Below, one piece after another: positions 8,237 through 17,094 of a DNA stretch of 64,000 bases; the stretch's first letter is position 1, and every line of letters begins with the position of its first letter. The translations under genes were made by a program, and so were the position numbers. The notes below the pieces were generated by a model. That model saw nothing but the letters and a program-made list of their open reading frames with translations, was not told where the DNA came from and did no database searches. Origin of the DNA: UBA1426 sp052034085 (lineage in GTDB: Bacteria; Bacillota; Clostridia; Peptostreptococcales; Anaerovoracaceae); NCBI GenBank assembly GCA_052034085.1, contig JBPOJA010000009.1, positions 40,680-104,679 on the forward strand, written 5' to 3'.

Positions 8237-11077
8237 ATGTCAGGAAAAATTGTTATAAAGGGTGCCAATGAGCACAATTTAAAAAATATCAATCTAACAC
8301 TTCCCAGAGAAAAAATGATTGTTCTGACCGGTCTTTCCGGATCGGGAAAATCCTCCCTTGCCTTTGATACTATCTATGCCGAGGGCCAGAGAAGATATAT
8401 GGAAAGCCTGTCTTCATATGCCAGGCAGTTTTTGGGCCGCATGGAAAAGCCGGATGTTGAGTATATCGAAGGACTTTCACCCGCTATTTCCATTGACCAG
8501 AAAACCACCAGCAAGAATCCCAGGTCCACCGTGGGCACAGTGACGGAGATCCACGACTATCTCAGACTAATGTATGCCCGCATCGGCATACCCCACTGCC
8601 ATATCTGCGGCAGGGAAATCACCAGTCAGAGCCTGGACCAGATAGTTGATAAGCTGATGGAATACGAAGAAGGCACAAGGCTTATGATATTTGCTCCGGT
8701 GGTGCGTGGAAGAAAAGGCGAACACGAAAAAGTAATAGAGCGCATAAAAAAAGAAGGCTTTACACGGGTAAGGATAGATGGTGAAATTGTTGAAATAACA
8801 GAAGAAGACATCAAGCTGGAAAAGAACATCAAGCATACTATTGAGATTTTGGTGGACAGGATAATCATCAGGGAAGGGGCAGAAACCAGGCTGGCGGAGT
8901 CGGTGGAAACCGCCATTGCTTATGGCAATGGCCTGGTGGTGGCTGCCGTTGTTGACGGACCTGAAACCATGTTCAGCACAAAATTTGCATGCCCTGATCA
9001 CGGAGTAAGTATCGAAGAACTGGAACCCAGGATGTTTTCCTTCAACAGCCCTTACGGGGCATGTCCTGAATGCAGCGGTCTGGGATTTCTTGAAAAAATC
9101 GATCCCGACCTGATTATCCCTGACAAGGATTTGTCAATTCCAAAAGGAGCGCTGGCTAACATATTTGCATCCATGGAGGTCAGCAGCTTCTACAGGCAGA
9201 TGATAGATGCACTGGCCAAGGACAACAATGTTGATATCAATCTGCCTTACAAAGATTTACCTGCAAAATTTATACACGAGCTGCTATACGGTACCGGGGA
9301 CAGAAAGCTGAAATACTATTATGTCAGCAGGAACAACAGGTCGCAGTCCTATAGAAACCATCCCTTTGAAGGCGTTATTAACAATCTGGAAAGGCGCTAC
9401 AAGGAAACCGGCTCCGAATTCATGAAGGAAAAAATGCGGCAATATATGACAGTGGTTCCCTGTGAAGCATGCGGGGGAAAAAGGCTGAAACCCGAGGTTC
9501 TTGCTGTAACCGTAGGGGGCATTAATATAGCGGATTTTTCCGATATGTCAGTAAGAAAAGCCATGAAGTTTATAAAAAATATGGAGCTGTCAGACAGGGA
9601 TTCGGCAGTTGCCAGGCAGATTACCAAGGAGTTAACGGCAAGGCTTGGCTTTCTGGTGGATGTTGGACTTGATTATCTGACTTTGTCCAGGGCAGCCGGC
9701 ACTTTATCAGGCGGAGAATCTCAAAGAATAAGGCTGGCAACCCAGATAGGTTCCGGCCTGGTAGGAGTGCTCTATATTCTTGATGAACCCAGCATAGGCC
9801 TGCACCAGAAGGACAATGCAAAGCTTCTGAAGACATTGAGAAACCTGACCGACATGGGCAATACCCTGATAGTGGTGGAACATGACGAGGAAACCATGTA
9901 TGAAGCAGATTATATTGTGGATATTGGCCCGGGGGCCGGCACTCACGGAGGGGAAATAGTAGCCCAGGGCAACATAGAAGAAATCAAGGCTACGAAAGAA
10001 TCCATTACAGGCAAATACCTCAGGGGCGACTTGAAGATTCAGGTGCCATCATTCAGAAGACCGGGCAAAAATGAAACTGTGGAGATTATCGGAGGCGAAG
10101 CCAACAATCTAAAAAAAGTAAATGTGGAGATTCCCCTGGGGAAATTTATCTGTGTAACGGGTGTCTCGGGCTCAGGCAAAAGCAGCCTTATAAATGAGGT
10201 GCTCTATAAAAATGTTGCCGCAGAAATCTATCACAGCAAGGAGCGGCCGGGCAAATGCAAGGAGATAAAAGGGCTCGAAAGCATCGACAAGCTGATTAGT
10301 ATAGACCAGTCTCCCATAGGCCGTACCCCTAGATCAAACCCGGCAACATATACCGGAGTGTTTACACCCATAAGGGAACTTTTTGCCCAGCTGCCCGAAG
10401 CCAAAATACGAGGCTTTGGGAAAGGCAGATTCAGCTTTAATGTGAAAGGGGGCCGGTGCGAAGCCTGCGGCGGCGACGGTATTATCAGAATTGAAATGCA
10501 TTTTCTTCCTGATGTTTATGTACCTTGCGAAGTATGTAAAGGAAAAAGGTATAACAGGGAGACTCTTGAAGTGAAATATAAGGGGAAAAATATTTTTGAC
10601 GTTCTGGATATGAATGTAAGTGAGGCTCTGGAGTTTTTCAAAAATATGCCATCAATAAAAAGAAAACTCGAAACTCTTGAAGAAGTGGGGCTGGGATATA
10701 TCAAACTGGGGCAGCCGTCCACCCAGCTGTCTGGAGGTGAAGCTCAGAGAGTTAAGCTTGCCACCGAGCTCTCCAAGAGAAGCACCGGCAAAACCCTGTA
10801 TATCCTGGATGAACCCACTACCGGCCTCCACTTTGCAGATGTGGACAAGCTCATTGCGGTTCTCCAAAGCCTGGTGGACACCGGAAATACGGTTATTGTT
10901 ATAGAGCATAATCTGGATGTGATAAAAACAGCCGACTGGATTATTGACATGGGTCCCGAGGGAGGAGACAGGGGTGGCAGGGTAATAGCCACCGGGACAC
11001 CCGAAGAACTTATGGAAATTCAGGACTCTTACACAGGCGAATACCTTAAAAAGGTACTTTCACAGGTAAAAATGTGA
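8237..11077 (+). CDS. uvrA: excinuclease ABC subunit UvrA
   Basis: ABC-type ATPase that recognises DNA damage and hands it to UvrB. The 946 residues carry two nucleotide-binding sites (GLSGSGKSSLAFDT near 32 and GVSGSGKSSLINE near 640), two LSGGE signatures (TLSGGESQRIRLA, QLSGGEAQRVKLA) and the zinc modules CHIC, CPECSG, CEACGGKR and CEACGG...CEVCKGKRY. The ATG directly abuts the uvrB stop, with AAAGGAG inside the end of uvrB, so the pair is co-translated. No sign of truncation. Confidence 0.97.
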   Translation: MSGKIVIKGANEHNLKNINLTLPREKMIVLTGLSGSGKSSLAFDTIYAEGQRRYMESLSSYARQFLGRMEKPDVEYIEGLSPAISIDQKTTSKNPRSTVGTVTEIHDYLRLMYARIGIPHCHICGREITSQSLDQIVDKLMEYEEGTRLMIFAPVVRGRKGEHEKVIERIKKEGFTRVRIDGEIVEITEEDIKLEKNIKHTIEILVDRIIIREGAETRLAESVETAIAYGNGLVVAAVVDGPETMFSTKFACPDHGVSIEELEPRMFSFNSPYGACPECSGLGFLEKIDPDLIIPDKDLSIPKGALANIFASMEVSSFYRQMIDALAKDNNVDINLPYKDLPAKFIHELLYGTGDRKLKYYYVSRNNRSQSYRNHPFEGVINNLERRYKETGSEFMKEKMRQYMTVVPCEACGGKRLKPEVLAVTVGGINIADFSDMSVRKAMKFIKNMELSDRDSAVARQITKELTARLGFLVDVGLDYLTLSRAAGTLSGGESQRIRLATQIGSGLVGVLYILDEPSIGLHQKDNAKLLKTLRNLTDMGNTLIVVEHDEETMYEADYIVDIGPGAGTHGGEIVAQGNIEEIKATKESITGKYLRGDLKIQVPSFRRPGKNETVEIIGGEANNLKKVNVEIPLGKFICVTGVSGSGKSSLINEVLYKNVAAEIYHSKERPGKCKEIKGLESIDKLISIDQSPIGRTPRSNPATYTGVFTPIRELFAQLPEAKIRGFGKGRFSFNVKGGRCEACGGDGIIRIEMHFLPDVYVPCEVCKGKRYNRETLEVKYKGKNIFDVLDMNVSEALEFFKNMPSIKRKLETLEEVGLGYIKLGQPSTQLSGGEAQRVKLATELSKRSTGKTLYILDEPTTGLHFADVDKLIAVLQSLVDTGNTVIVIEHNLDVIKTADWIIDMGPEGGDRGGRVIATGTPEELMEIQDSYTGEYLKKVLSQVKM

Positions 11078-11114
11078 TATAATTTTATCATCAAAGATTA
11101 AGGAGAATGCGCCA

Positions 11115-12551
11115 ATGATAGAGCATCAGAATCTGACTATGCTAACCGACTTTTATGAGCTGACCATGGCAAATGGCTATTTCGAAAAGGGAATAGGTGA
11201 CAGGATAGCATATTTTGATTATTTTTTCAGAAAGGTGCCGGACGGCGGCGGTTTCGCCATTGTTGCCGGCCTGGAGCAGGTTGTAAGATTTCTGGAAAAC
11301 ATGAGATTTGAGGACGATGATATTGAATTTCTCAGAAGTAAAGGAGGTTTCAGCGAGGAGTTCCTGGGTTATCTTAGAAATTTCAAATTTGAATGCGATG
11401 TATGGGCAATACCGGAGGGAACGCCAATTTTTCCGGCAGAGCCCATTATTACTGTTAGGGGCCCCGTTGTGCAGGCTCAGTTTATCGAGACTGTCATTCT
11501 TTTGATTATGAACCATCAAAGCCTGATAGCCACCAAGGCCAACCGTATTGTCAGAGCCGCCAAAGGCAGAGGCATAATGGAATTCGGTACAAGGAGAGCT
11601 CACGGAGCATCCAGTGCAATATATGGATCAAGAGCGGCATATATAGGAGGCTGCGTAGGTACATCCTGCACAATCACTGAAAGAGAATTTGATATACCGG
11701 CCCTGGGCACCATGGCCCACAGCTGGGTTCAGATGTTCGACACGGAATACGAAGCCTTTAAAACATTTGCTGAGATGTATCCCGATAACTGCACCCTGCT
11801 TGTGGATACTTACAACGTTTTGAAAACGGGAATCCCCAATGCGATTAAAGTATTCAAGGAAGTTAAGCCTAAGGTAATGGGTGTTAGGATAGATAGTGGT
11901 GACGTAACATATCTTACCAAACGGGCCCGTGTTATGCTGGATGACGCAGGTTTGCAGGACTGCAGAATTATCATATCAAATTCCTTTGATGAGCACCTGA
12001 TCAGGGATGTGATCAATCAGGGCGCCCAGATAGACGCCTTCGGAGTGGGAGAGAGGCTGATTACCGCCAGGTCTGAGCCGGTTTTTGGCGGGGTTTACAA
12101 AATGGCTGCCGTAGAAATAGACGGAGAAATTGTTCCAAGGATTAAAATCAGTGAAAATATTGAAAAAATAACCAACCCGGGATTCAAAACCCTGTTCCGC
12201 CTTTATGATAATGAAACAGGCAAAGCAATAGCAGACGTTATCACCCTGGATCATGAGAAAATACCCGAGGGTGAAGATTATGAAATATTTGATCCCCAGT
12301 TCATCTGGAAAAGAAAAATGGTTTCCAACTTTGAGGCTAAAAATCTGAGGGTTCAGGTTTTTGATAAGGGCAGGTTAGTGTATAAGCTTCCTGATGTTCA
12401 TGAGATTCAGAAGTATTGCCGGGAGCAGATAGGCACGCTTTGGGAAGAAATACTGCGTTTTGAAAATCCACACGAATACTATGTGGACCTTTCCAAAGAA
12501 CTGTGGGACATGAAGCAGGGGCTGATTGAAGGTTATAGTTCTAATTTATAA
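11115..12551 (+). CDS. pncB: nicotinate phosphoribosyltransferase
   Basis: NAD salvage enzyme joining nicotinate to PRPP with ATP-assisted turnover. The N-terminal LTMLTDFYELTMANGYFEKG is the family signature, EFGTRRAHG is the central active-site stretch, and MAHSWVQMF contains the histidine that is phosphorylated in this family. The 478 residues match the longer bacterial form with the C-terminal extension. The ATG follows AAGGAGAATG. It lies 37 bp after uvrA and 21 bp before ilvE, so it is probably transcribed with them; AT-rich sequence at 11075-11090 could hold a weak promoter. Confidence 0.93.
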   Translation: MIEHQNLTMLTDFYELTMANGYFEKGIGDRIAYFDYFFRKVPDGGGFAIVAGLEQVVRFLENMRFEDDDIEFLRSKGGFSEEFLGYLRNFKFECDVWAIPEGTPIFPAEPIITVRGPVVQAQFIETVILLIMNHQSLIATKANRIVRAAKGRGIMEFGTRRAHGASSAIYGSRAAYIGGCVGTSCTITEREFDIPALGTMAHSWVQMFDTEYEAFKTFAEMYPDNCTLLVDTYNVLKTGIPNAIKVFKEVKPKVMGVRIDSGDVTYLTKRARVMLDDAGLQDCRIIISNSFDEHLIRDVINQGAQIDAFGVGERLITARSEPVFGGVYKMAAVEIDGEIVPRIKISENIEKITNPGFKTLFRLYDNETGKAIADVITLDHEKIPEGEDYEIFDPQFIWKRKMVSNFEAKNLRVQVFDKGRLVYKLPDVHEIQKYCREQIGTLWEEILRFENPHEYYVDLSKELWDMKQGLIEGYSSNL

Positions 12552-12572
12552 ATCACAATGGAGGTGAAGTGT

Positions 12573-13640
12573 ATGTCAATGAATTTCAGTGTCGAAAAAA
12601 ATCCAAACCCCAAGCAAAAGCCGAATCTCGACGGGCTGGTCTTTGGAACGGTGTTTACTGATCACATGTTTATAATGAAGTACACCAAGGAAAAATCATG
12701 GCATGACGGGAAGGTTGTACCTTACGGAAATATTTGCTTAGACCCTGCAGCATCTGTATTTCATTATGCCCAGGAGCTTTTTGAAGGGATGAAAGCTTAT
12801 AAAAGCCCGGATGGAAGAGTATTGCTGTTCAGACCCGACATGAATGACAAGCGCGCCATAGATTCCAGCATCAGAATTTGTGTTCCTCCAATGGAGCCCG
12901 GACTGCTGACTGAAGCTGTAAAAGCCGTGGTTAAGGTGGATCAGGATTGGATCCCGGACAGAGAAGGATATTCTCTTTATGTAAGACCTTTCATCATAGC
13001 AACAGAGCCCTTCCTGGGTGTAAGAGCCGCGCACGAATATCTGTTTATTGTGATTTTGTCGCCTGTAGGACCATATTATCCCGGAGGCCTGGCACCAACT
13101 AAGATTTATGTCGAAGACAAGTACGTCAGGGCTGTTGAAGGCGGCACCGGAGAGGCCAAAATCGGCGGTAACTACGCAGCCAGCCTTAAAGCGGGGGCGG
13201 AAGCCACTGCAAAAGGATATTCGCAAATCATGTGGCTGGATGGGGTTGAGAGAAAATATGTCGAAGAAATAGGGACCTCCAATGCCTTCTTCGTAATTGA
13301 CGGTGAAATCATCACTCCTAATTTAAGCGGAAGTATTTTACCGGGAATAACCAGGGATTCAGTTTTAACCCTCCTCAGGTCATGGGGCAAAAAAGTCACT
13401 GAAAGAAGGATCAGCATTCAGGAAGTTTACGACGCTCACAAGGAGGGGAGACTAAATGAAGTGTTTGCATCCGGAACCGCCGCGGTTATATCCCCGGTGG
13501 GCGAGCTGTCATGGGGAGGAAACAGCATTATAATCAATGACGGTAAGATAGGGGAAGTTTCACAATCAGTTTATGATGAACTTACGGGCATTCAGACAGG
13601 TAAAAGGAGCGATAGCTTTGGCTGGACTGTTGAGGTATGA
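12573..13640 (+). CDS. ilvE: branched-chain amino acid aminotransferase
   Basis: PLP-dependent class IV aminotransferase interconverting Leu, Ile and Val with their 2-oxo acids. Visible motifs are FHYAQELFEGMKAYK, the lysine region AKIGGNYAASL, YVEEIGTSNAFFV and GTAAVISPVG, all typical of the long IlvE type. The upstream ATG at 12558 lies within the ribosome binding site (GGAGGTG at 12560-12566), so the ATG at 12573 is preferred, giving 355 residues. Its 3' end overlaps the next gene by 23 bp. In an anaerobe it may serve biosynthesis or fermentative deamination. Confidence 0.93.
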   Translation: MSMNFSVEKNPNPKQKPNLDGLVFGTVFTDHMFIMKYTKEKSWHDGKVVPYGNICLDPAASVFHYAQELFEGMKAYKSPDGRVLLFRPDMNDKRAIDSSIRICVPPMEPGLLTEAVKAVVKVDQDWIPDREGYSLYVRPFIIATEPFLGVRAAHEYLFIVILSPVGPYYPGGLAPTKIYVEDKYVRAVEGGTGEAKIGGNYAASLKAGAEATAKGYSQIMWLDGVERKYVEEIGTSNAFFVIDGEIITPNLSGSILPGITRDSVLTLLRSWGKKVTERRISIQEVYDAHKEGRLNEVFASGTAAVISPVGELSWGGNSIIINDGKIGEVSQSVYDELTGIQTGKRSDSFGWTVEV

Positions 13641-14553
13641 GGACGGCTACTTCGCAAGTAGCAACGGAAAGGACCATATATATTACGGGATCTATTTTCC
13701 TGCAGGTGAACCAAAGGCCGTAATACAGATTGCCCATGGCATGGCGGAACATATAGGGAGATACAGACTTTTTGCTGAAACCATGGCGGATAATGGTTAT
13801 GTCGTCTTTGCGAATGACCACCTGGGTCATGGAAAAAGCGTGGAAAAAGACGAAAATCTGGGTTATTTCAACGATGAGAATGGCTGGATCAATATGGTGG
13901 ATGATCTGTATCGTCTTACATTGCTTGCCAGGGAAAGATATCCTGAACTGCCTTATTTTCTCCTTGGGCACAGCATGGGGTCTTTGCTGGGCAGGGCTTA
14001 TATTACCTGCCATGGAAACGAGCTTACCGGAGTACTGCTGCTTGGCACCAGCGGTTACAATCCACTTGCCAAAACTGCAATGCCGGCAGTTAATGCCATA
14101 GGAAAAATAAAAGGTGAAAAGTACAGAAGCAGATTCCTTTATAACGTAGCTTTTGGAGGCTATAACAAAAAGTACGAAAAAGGCAGCCGGAAACTGGCCT
14201 GGATGACCAGGGATGACCAGGCGCTGGACTTATTCAAAGAAGACGAAAAGTGTGATTTTATATTCACTGTTTCAGGTTTCAGAGACTTGATGAAACTGTT
14301 GAATTTCGTCACAAGAAAAGAATGGGCTACGGAAATCCCTGCGGAGTTGCCTATTGTTTTACTTTCCGGCGATATGGATCCGGTGGGAGACTTCGGGGAA
14401 GGAGTAAGGCAGGTTTTTAAAGAAATTCAAAAGAATAAAGTTATTGATATTTCTTTAAAATTGTATCCCGGGCTCAGGCACGAGATACTCAACGAACCGG
14501 AAAAGGAAAAAGTATTTCAGGATATTCTTCACTGGATAGAGAGCAGAATATAG
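13618..14553 (+). CDS. alpha/beta hydrolase, monoacylglycerol lipase/lysophospholipase type
   Basis: Serine hydrolase of the PldB/monoglyceride-lipase group (Hydrolase_4). The nucleophile elbow is LLGHSMGSLLGR, the acid is probably in SGDMDPVG and the histidine in LRHEILNE; the oxyanion region is IAHGMAEHIGRY. No signal peptide is evident, so it is probably cytoplasmic or membrane-peripheral. The frame is open into ilvE; the TTG at 13618, with AAAGGAG at 13603-13609, gives 311 residues and overlaps ilvE by 23 bp. A strong hairpin follows. The precise ester substrate is unknown. Confidence 0.85.
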   Translation: MAGLLRYEDGYFASSNGKDHIYYGIYFPAGEPKAVIQIAHGMAEHIGRYRLFAETMADNGYVVFANDHLGHGKSVEKDENLGYFNDENGWINMVDDLYRLTLLARERYPELPYFLLGHSMGSLLGRAYITCHGNELTGVLLLGTSGYNPLAKTAMPAVNAIGKIKGEKYRSRFLYNVAFGGYNKKYEKGSRKLAWMTRDDQALDLFKEDEKCDFIFTVSGFRDLMKLLNFVTRKEWATEIPAELPIVLLSGDMDPVGDFGEGVRQVFKEIQKNKVIDISLKLYPGLRHEILNEPEKEKVFQDILHWIESRI

Positions 14554-14593
14554 CGTCTTCGTGAAAAGTTCGAGGCAAAACGGAGACGCTTTT
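14552..14593 (+). terminator. intrinsic terminator
   Basis: Stem AGCGTCTTCG (14552-14561) and CGGAGACGCT (14581-14590) with one G-U pair, followed by TTT. It overlaps the hydrolase stop codon and ends the uvrBA-pncB-ilvE transcript. Confidence 0.65.
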
Positions 14594-14605
14594 GCCTGTT
14601 ACATA

Positions 14606-14634
14606 TTGACAAAATATTACAGAACTAGTAAAAT
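14606..14634 (+). promoter_or_regulatory. sigma-A promoter of the division/cell-wall operon
   Basis: TTGACA (14606-14611), 17-bp spacer, TAAAAT (14629-14634). It lies directly after the terminator and 54 bp before the next gene. Confidence 0.75.
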
Positions 14635-14688
14635 ATGAGAACATCCATGGAGAAAGGCGCACAACAAAACTGCTGAAAAGGTATAGAA

Positions 14689-15411
14689 ATGAAGTATGGC
14701 ATAGAAAAACTAAAAATTGGCGTGGTCGGATTGACCGATAATGCCGGGGCTTCGTTAGTGGCTGTTTATCTTGCGAGATATCTCGGAGGTGATTTAGGTC
14801 TGCACCCGGCTCTTGTGGAACTTAACAGATCCTGCCTTTTTGATTCCCTGAGTTTAGGCAAATATTTTGCAGGAAGGGACTTCTTTCCTTTCTTTTCGTC
14901 CACATTAAAAGATGAAAGCATCAGAGCAAGGAGGAATCTTCTGTACGGAGTGAATTGGGCAGTCAAGAACCCTGCAGAGTATGAAATAAATTTGAATCCT
15001 ATAAGACAGCAGAGACTGCTTAATAATATTTCGGGAAACCCGGTAATCGGCATAATGTCGCATTATGAGGATGATCAGCACATGGAATTGTTAAAAGGCA
15101 TGGAAATTCTAATTCTGGTGATTGACCCCCTGCCTTCAAGGCTGCTTTCAGGTTATGAATTTTTATGCAAAATCAGAGCTTCGGGGCTACCCGTTATTTA
15201 CTTGATTAATAAAATGAATCAGGGGGTTTCAAAAAGGGAATTGCTGAGCTATCTTAAAGTCAAAAACTTACTCTACCTTCCCATGATAGCCGGAGAGCAC
15301 ATTTACGGCGCAGAATACAGCGCCAGGATGTTATATGACGTTCCACAGGTTAAAAAGCAGGTCCTGCCCACATTTCAGGCTCTTGCAAAAGAAATTATGG
15401 AGATTTCGTGA
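14689..15411 (+). CDS. MinD/ParA-like protein with degenerate P-loop
   Basis: A 240-residue protein that looks like a deviant-Walker ATPase fold. The N-terminal beta strand and loop GVVGLTDNAGASLVAVYLAR occupies the P-loop position but lacks the GK[ST] core, so nucleotide binding is doubtful. Later segments fit the fold: ALVELN near 43 (switch I position), LILVIDPLPSRL near 145 and PVIYLINKMNQG near 175. I do not recognise a named family. It lies 82 bp upstream of ftsE behind its own good promoter, which suggests a role in division or wall synthesis; this is inference from position. Confidence 0.6.
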   Translation: MKYGIEKLKIGVVGLTDNAGASLVAVYLARYLGGDLGLHPALVELNRSCLFDSLSLGKYFAGRDFFPFFSSTLKDESIRARRNLLYGVNWAVKNPAEYEINLNPIRQQRLLNNISGNPVIGIMSHYEDDQHMELLKGMEILILVIDPLPSRLLSGYEFLCKIRASGLPVIYLINKMNQGVSKRELLSYLKVKNLLYLPMIAGEHIYGAEYSARMLYDVPQVKKQVLPTFQALAKEIMEIS

Positions 15412-15460
15412 TGTAATAAACTTGTAACATTATACTGTTTCGCCGGAGGCCATTTTATAT

Positions 15461-15466
15461 TATAAT
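15461..15466 (+). promoter_or_regulatory. candidate -10 element before ftsE
   Basis: TATAAT at 15461-15466, 27 bp before the ftsE ATG. The matching -35 (TTTCGC at 17 bp) is poor, so an independent ftsE promoter is only possible. Confidence 0.35.
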
Positions 15467-15493
15467 AGACCAAGAAACAGGAGGCTCAACATA

Positions 15494-16177
15494 ATGATAA
15501 TTTTTGATAATGTAACGAAATTATACGGTGTCAATGTTGGGGTCGAGAAAATCAATATAAAAATTGACAAAGGAGATTTCGTTTTTTTAGTTGGGCCCAG
15601 CGGTGCAGGCAAATCGACTTTTATTAGGCTTATTTTAAAAGAACTGGATGAGGACAGCGGAATAATTCATGTAAATGGCATGAAGGTTACAGGCATGTCC
15701 AACAGGCAGATTCCCAAGTTGCGCAGGAGCATAGGAATAGTATTCCAGGATTTCCGGTTATTGCCAAACAAGACAGTGGAGGAAAATGTGGCTTTTGCTA
15801 TGGAAATACTCCATGTCAGCCAGAGAACTATCAGGAGAAACGTACCCCAGGTGCTGAGTTTAATGGGAATAGCTTCCAAGGCCAGAAAATATCCCCACGA
15901 ATTATCGGCAGGAGAGCAGCAGAGGGTGGCTATAGCCAGAGCTGTCATAAATAATCCAACCCTGTTAATTGCCGATGAACCAACGGGAAATCTGGATCCG
16001 GATATGTCCTGGGAGATAATGCAGTTGCTGGACCAGATTAATAAAAGAGGCACAACGGTGCTTATGGTAACCCATGCGAGGGACATAGTGGACAGAATGG
16101 GCAAACGCGTCATTGTCATAGATAAAGGCAAAATTATACGTGACGACCAGGAAGGGGCATACGACGATGATAATTAG
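15494..16177 (+). CDS. ftsE: cell division ATP-binding protein FtsE
   Basis: Cytoplasmic ABC ATPase that works with FtsX to control peptidoglycan hydrolases at the septum or side wall. Walker A is GPSGAGKST near residue 37, the Q-loop is GIVFQDFRLL, the signature ELSAGEQQRVAIARA and Walker B LLIADEPTGNLD, all typical of FtsE. The length of 227 residues is normal. The ATG follows CAGGAGGC. Its end overlaps ftsX by 11 bp. Confidence 0.96.
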   Translation: MIIFDNVTKLYGVNVGVEKINIKIDKGDFVFLVGPSGAGKSTFIRLILKELDEDSGIIHVNGMKVTGMSNRQIPKLRRSIGIVFQDFRLLPNKTVEENVAFAMEILHVSQRTIRRNVPQVLSLMGIASKARKYPHELSAGEQQRVAIARAVINNPTLLIADEPTGNLDPDMSWEIMQLLDQINKRGTTVLMVTHARDIVDRMGKRVIVIDKGKIIRDDQEGAYDDDN

Positions 16178-17063
16178 GGGCCTGTTCAATTCGATTAAGC
16201 AGGCCTGGCTGCAGCTCCTGCGGAACAGGGCCATGTCCTTTGCCTCGATTTTTTCCATAACTGCAATGCTGCTGGCTTTGGGACTCTTCTTTGTTCTGGT
16301 GGTAAATATCAGCATGGTTACCGAAGGAGCCAAGGAGCAGTTCGACACCATACAGGTTTATCTGACAGATGAAACCGACAGGGTGGATGCCGAAAAAATT
16401 ATTAAGGGGATTTCATCCCTGGAGGGAGTTAAAAAATCCTGGTATTTGTCAAAAGAGGATGCACTGGAAGAATATAAACTCAAATGGGGGGACAAAAGCT
16501 ATCTGCTGGATGTATTCAACGAAAATCCCCTGCCCAATTCCATCAGAGTGGAATTGTCAGATTTGACAAAAGCTGATAATATTGTATCGGAGATTAAAAA
16601 TTACAAAGGCATTGAGGATATTAAGTATTACCAGACTGCAGTCAATAAGCTTTTGAAAATTTCCGAATATATAACAAACGGGGCCCTGGCCATAATTATC
16701 GCCCTTATTGCGGTTTCTGTAATAGTGGTATCCAATACTATCAAGCTGACAGTGGTGGCCAGAGCCAAAGAAATAGAGATAATGAAATATGTGGGGGCGG
16801 GAAACTGGTTTATCAGAGGACCATTTTTGGTTGAGGGAATGCTGATAGGCCTGATTTCGTCGTTGATTGCACTTGGTTGTGTCAGTTATGCCTACGGCAA
16901 AATCCTTGAGCTTTTTGAAAGCGACTTTTTCCTGATTCTGTCCGTAAGGATGGTTCCCCAGGACTTTCTCACGATTAACCTCCTATGGATTTTTGCGGCT
17001 CTTGGTATATCCATAGGAGCTGTAGGCAGTATTATTTCCATGAGGAGATTTTTGGACACATAG
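16167..17063 (+). CDS. ftsX: cell division protein FtsX (permease-like)
   Basis: Four-span membrane partner of FtsE. The first span is near residues 23-46, followed by a large extracellular loop of about 120 residues, then three spans in the C-terminal half. The ATG at 16167 is chosen because the protein family begins just before the RGLFNSIKQAW helix and GGAAGGGG lies upstream; the frame continues open to 16140. The loop is where family members grip a coiled-coil hydrolase or its activator, and such a protein is encoded next. Length is 298 residues. Confidence 0.95.
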   Translation: MIIRGLFNSIKQAWLQLLRNRAMSFASIFSITAMLLALGLFFVLVVNISMVTEGAKEQFDTIQVYLTDETDRVDAEKIIKGISSLEGVKKSWYLSKEDALEEYKLKWGDKSYLLDVFNENPLPNSIRVELSDLTKADNIVSEIKNYKGIEDIKYYQTAVNKLLKISEYITNGALAIIIALIAVSVIVVSNTIKLTVVARAKEIEIMKYVGAGNWFIRGPFLVEGMLIGLISSLIALGCVSYAYGKILELFESDFFLILSVRMVPQDFLTINLLWIFAALGISIGAVGSIISMRRFLDT

Positions 17064-17094
17064 TATATCTAAAGCGTCGGTGCGGAGACAGAAT

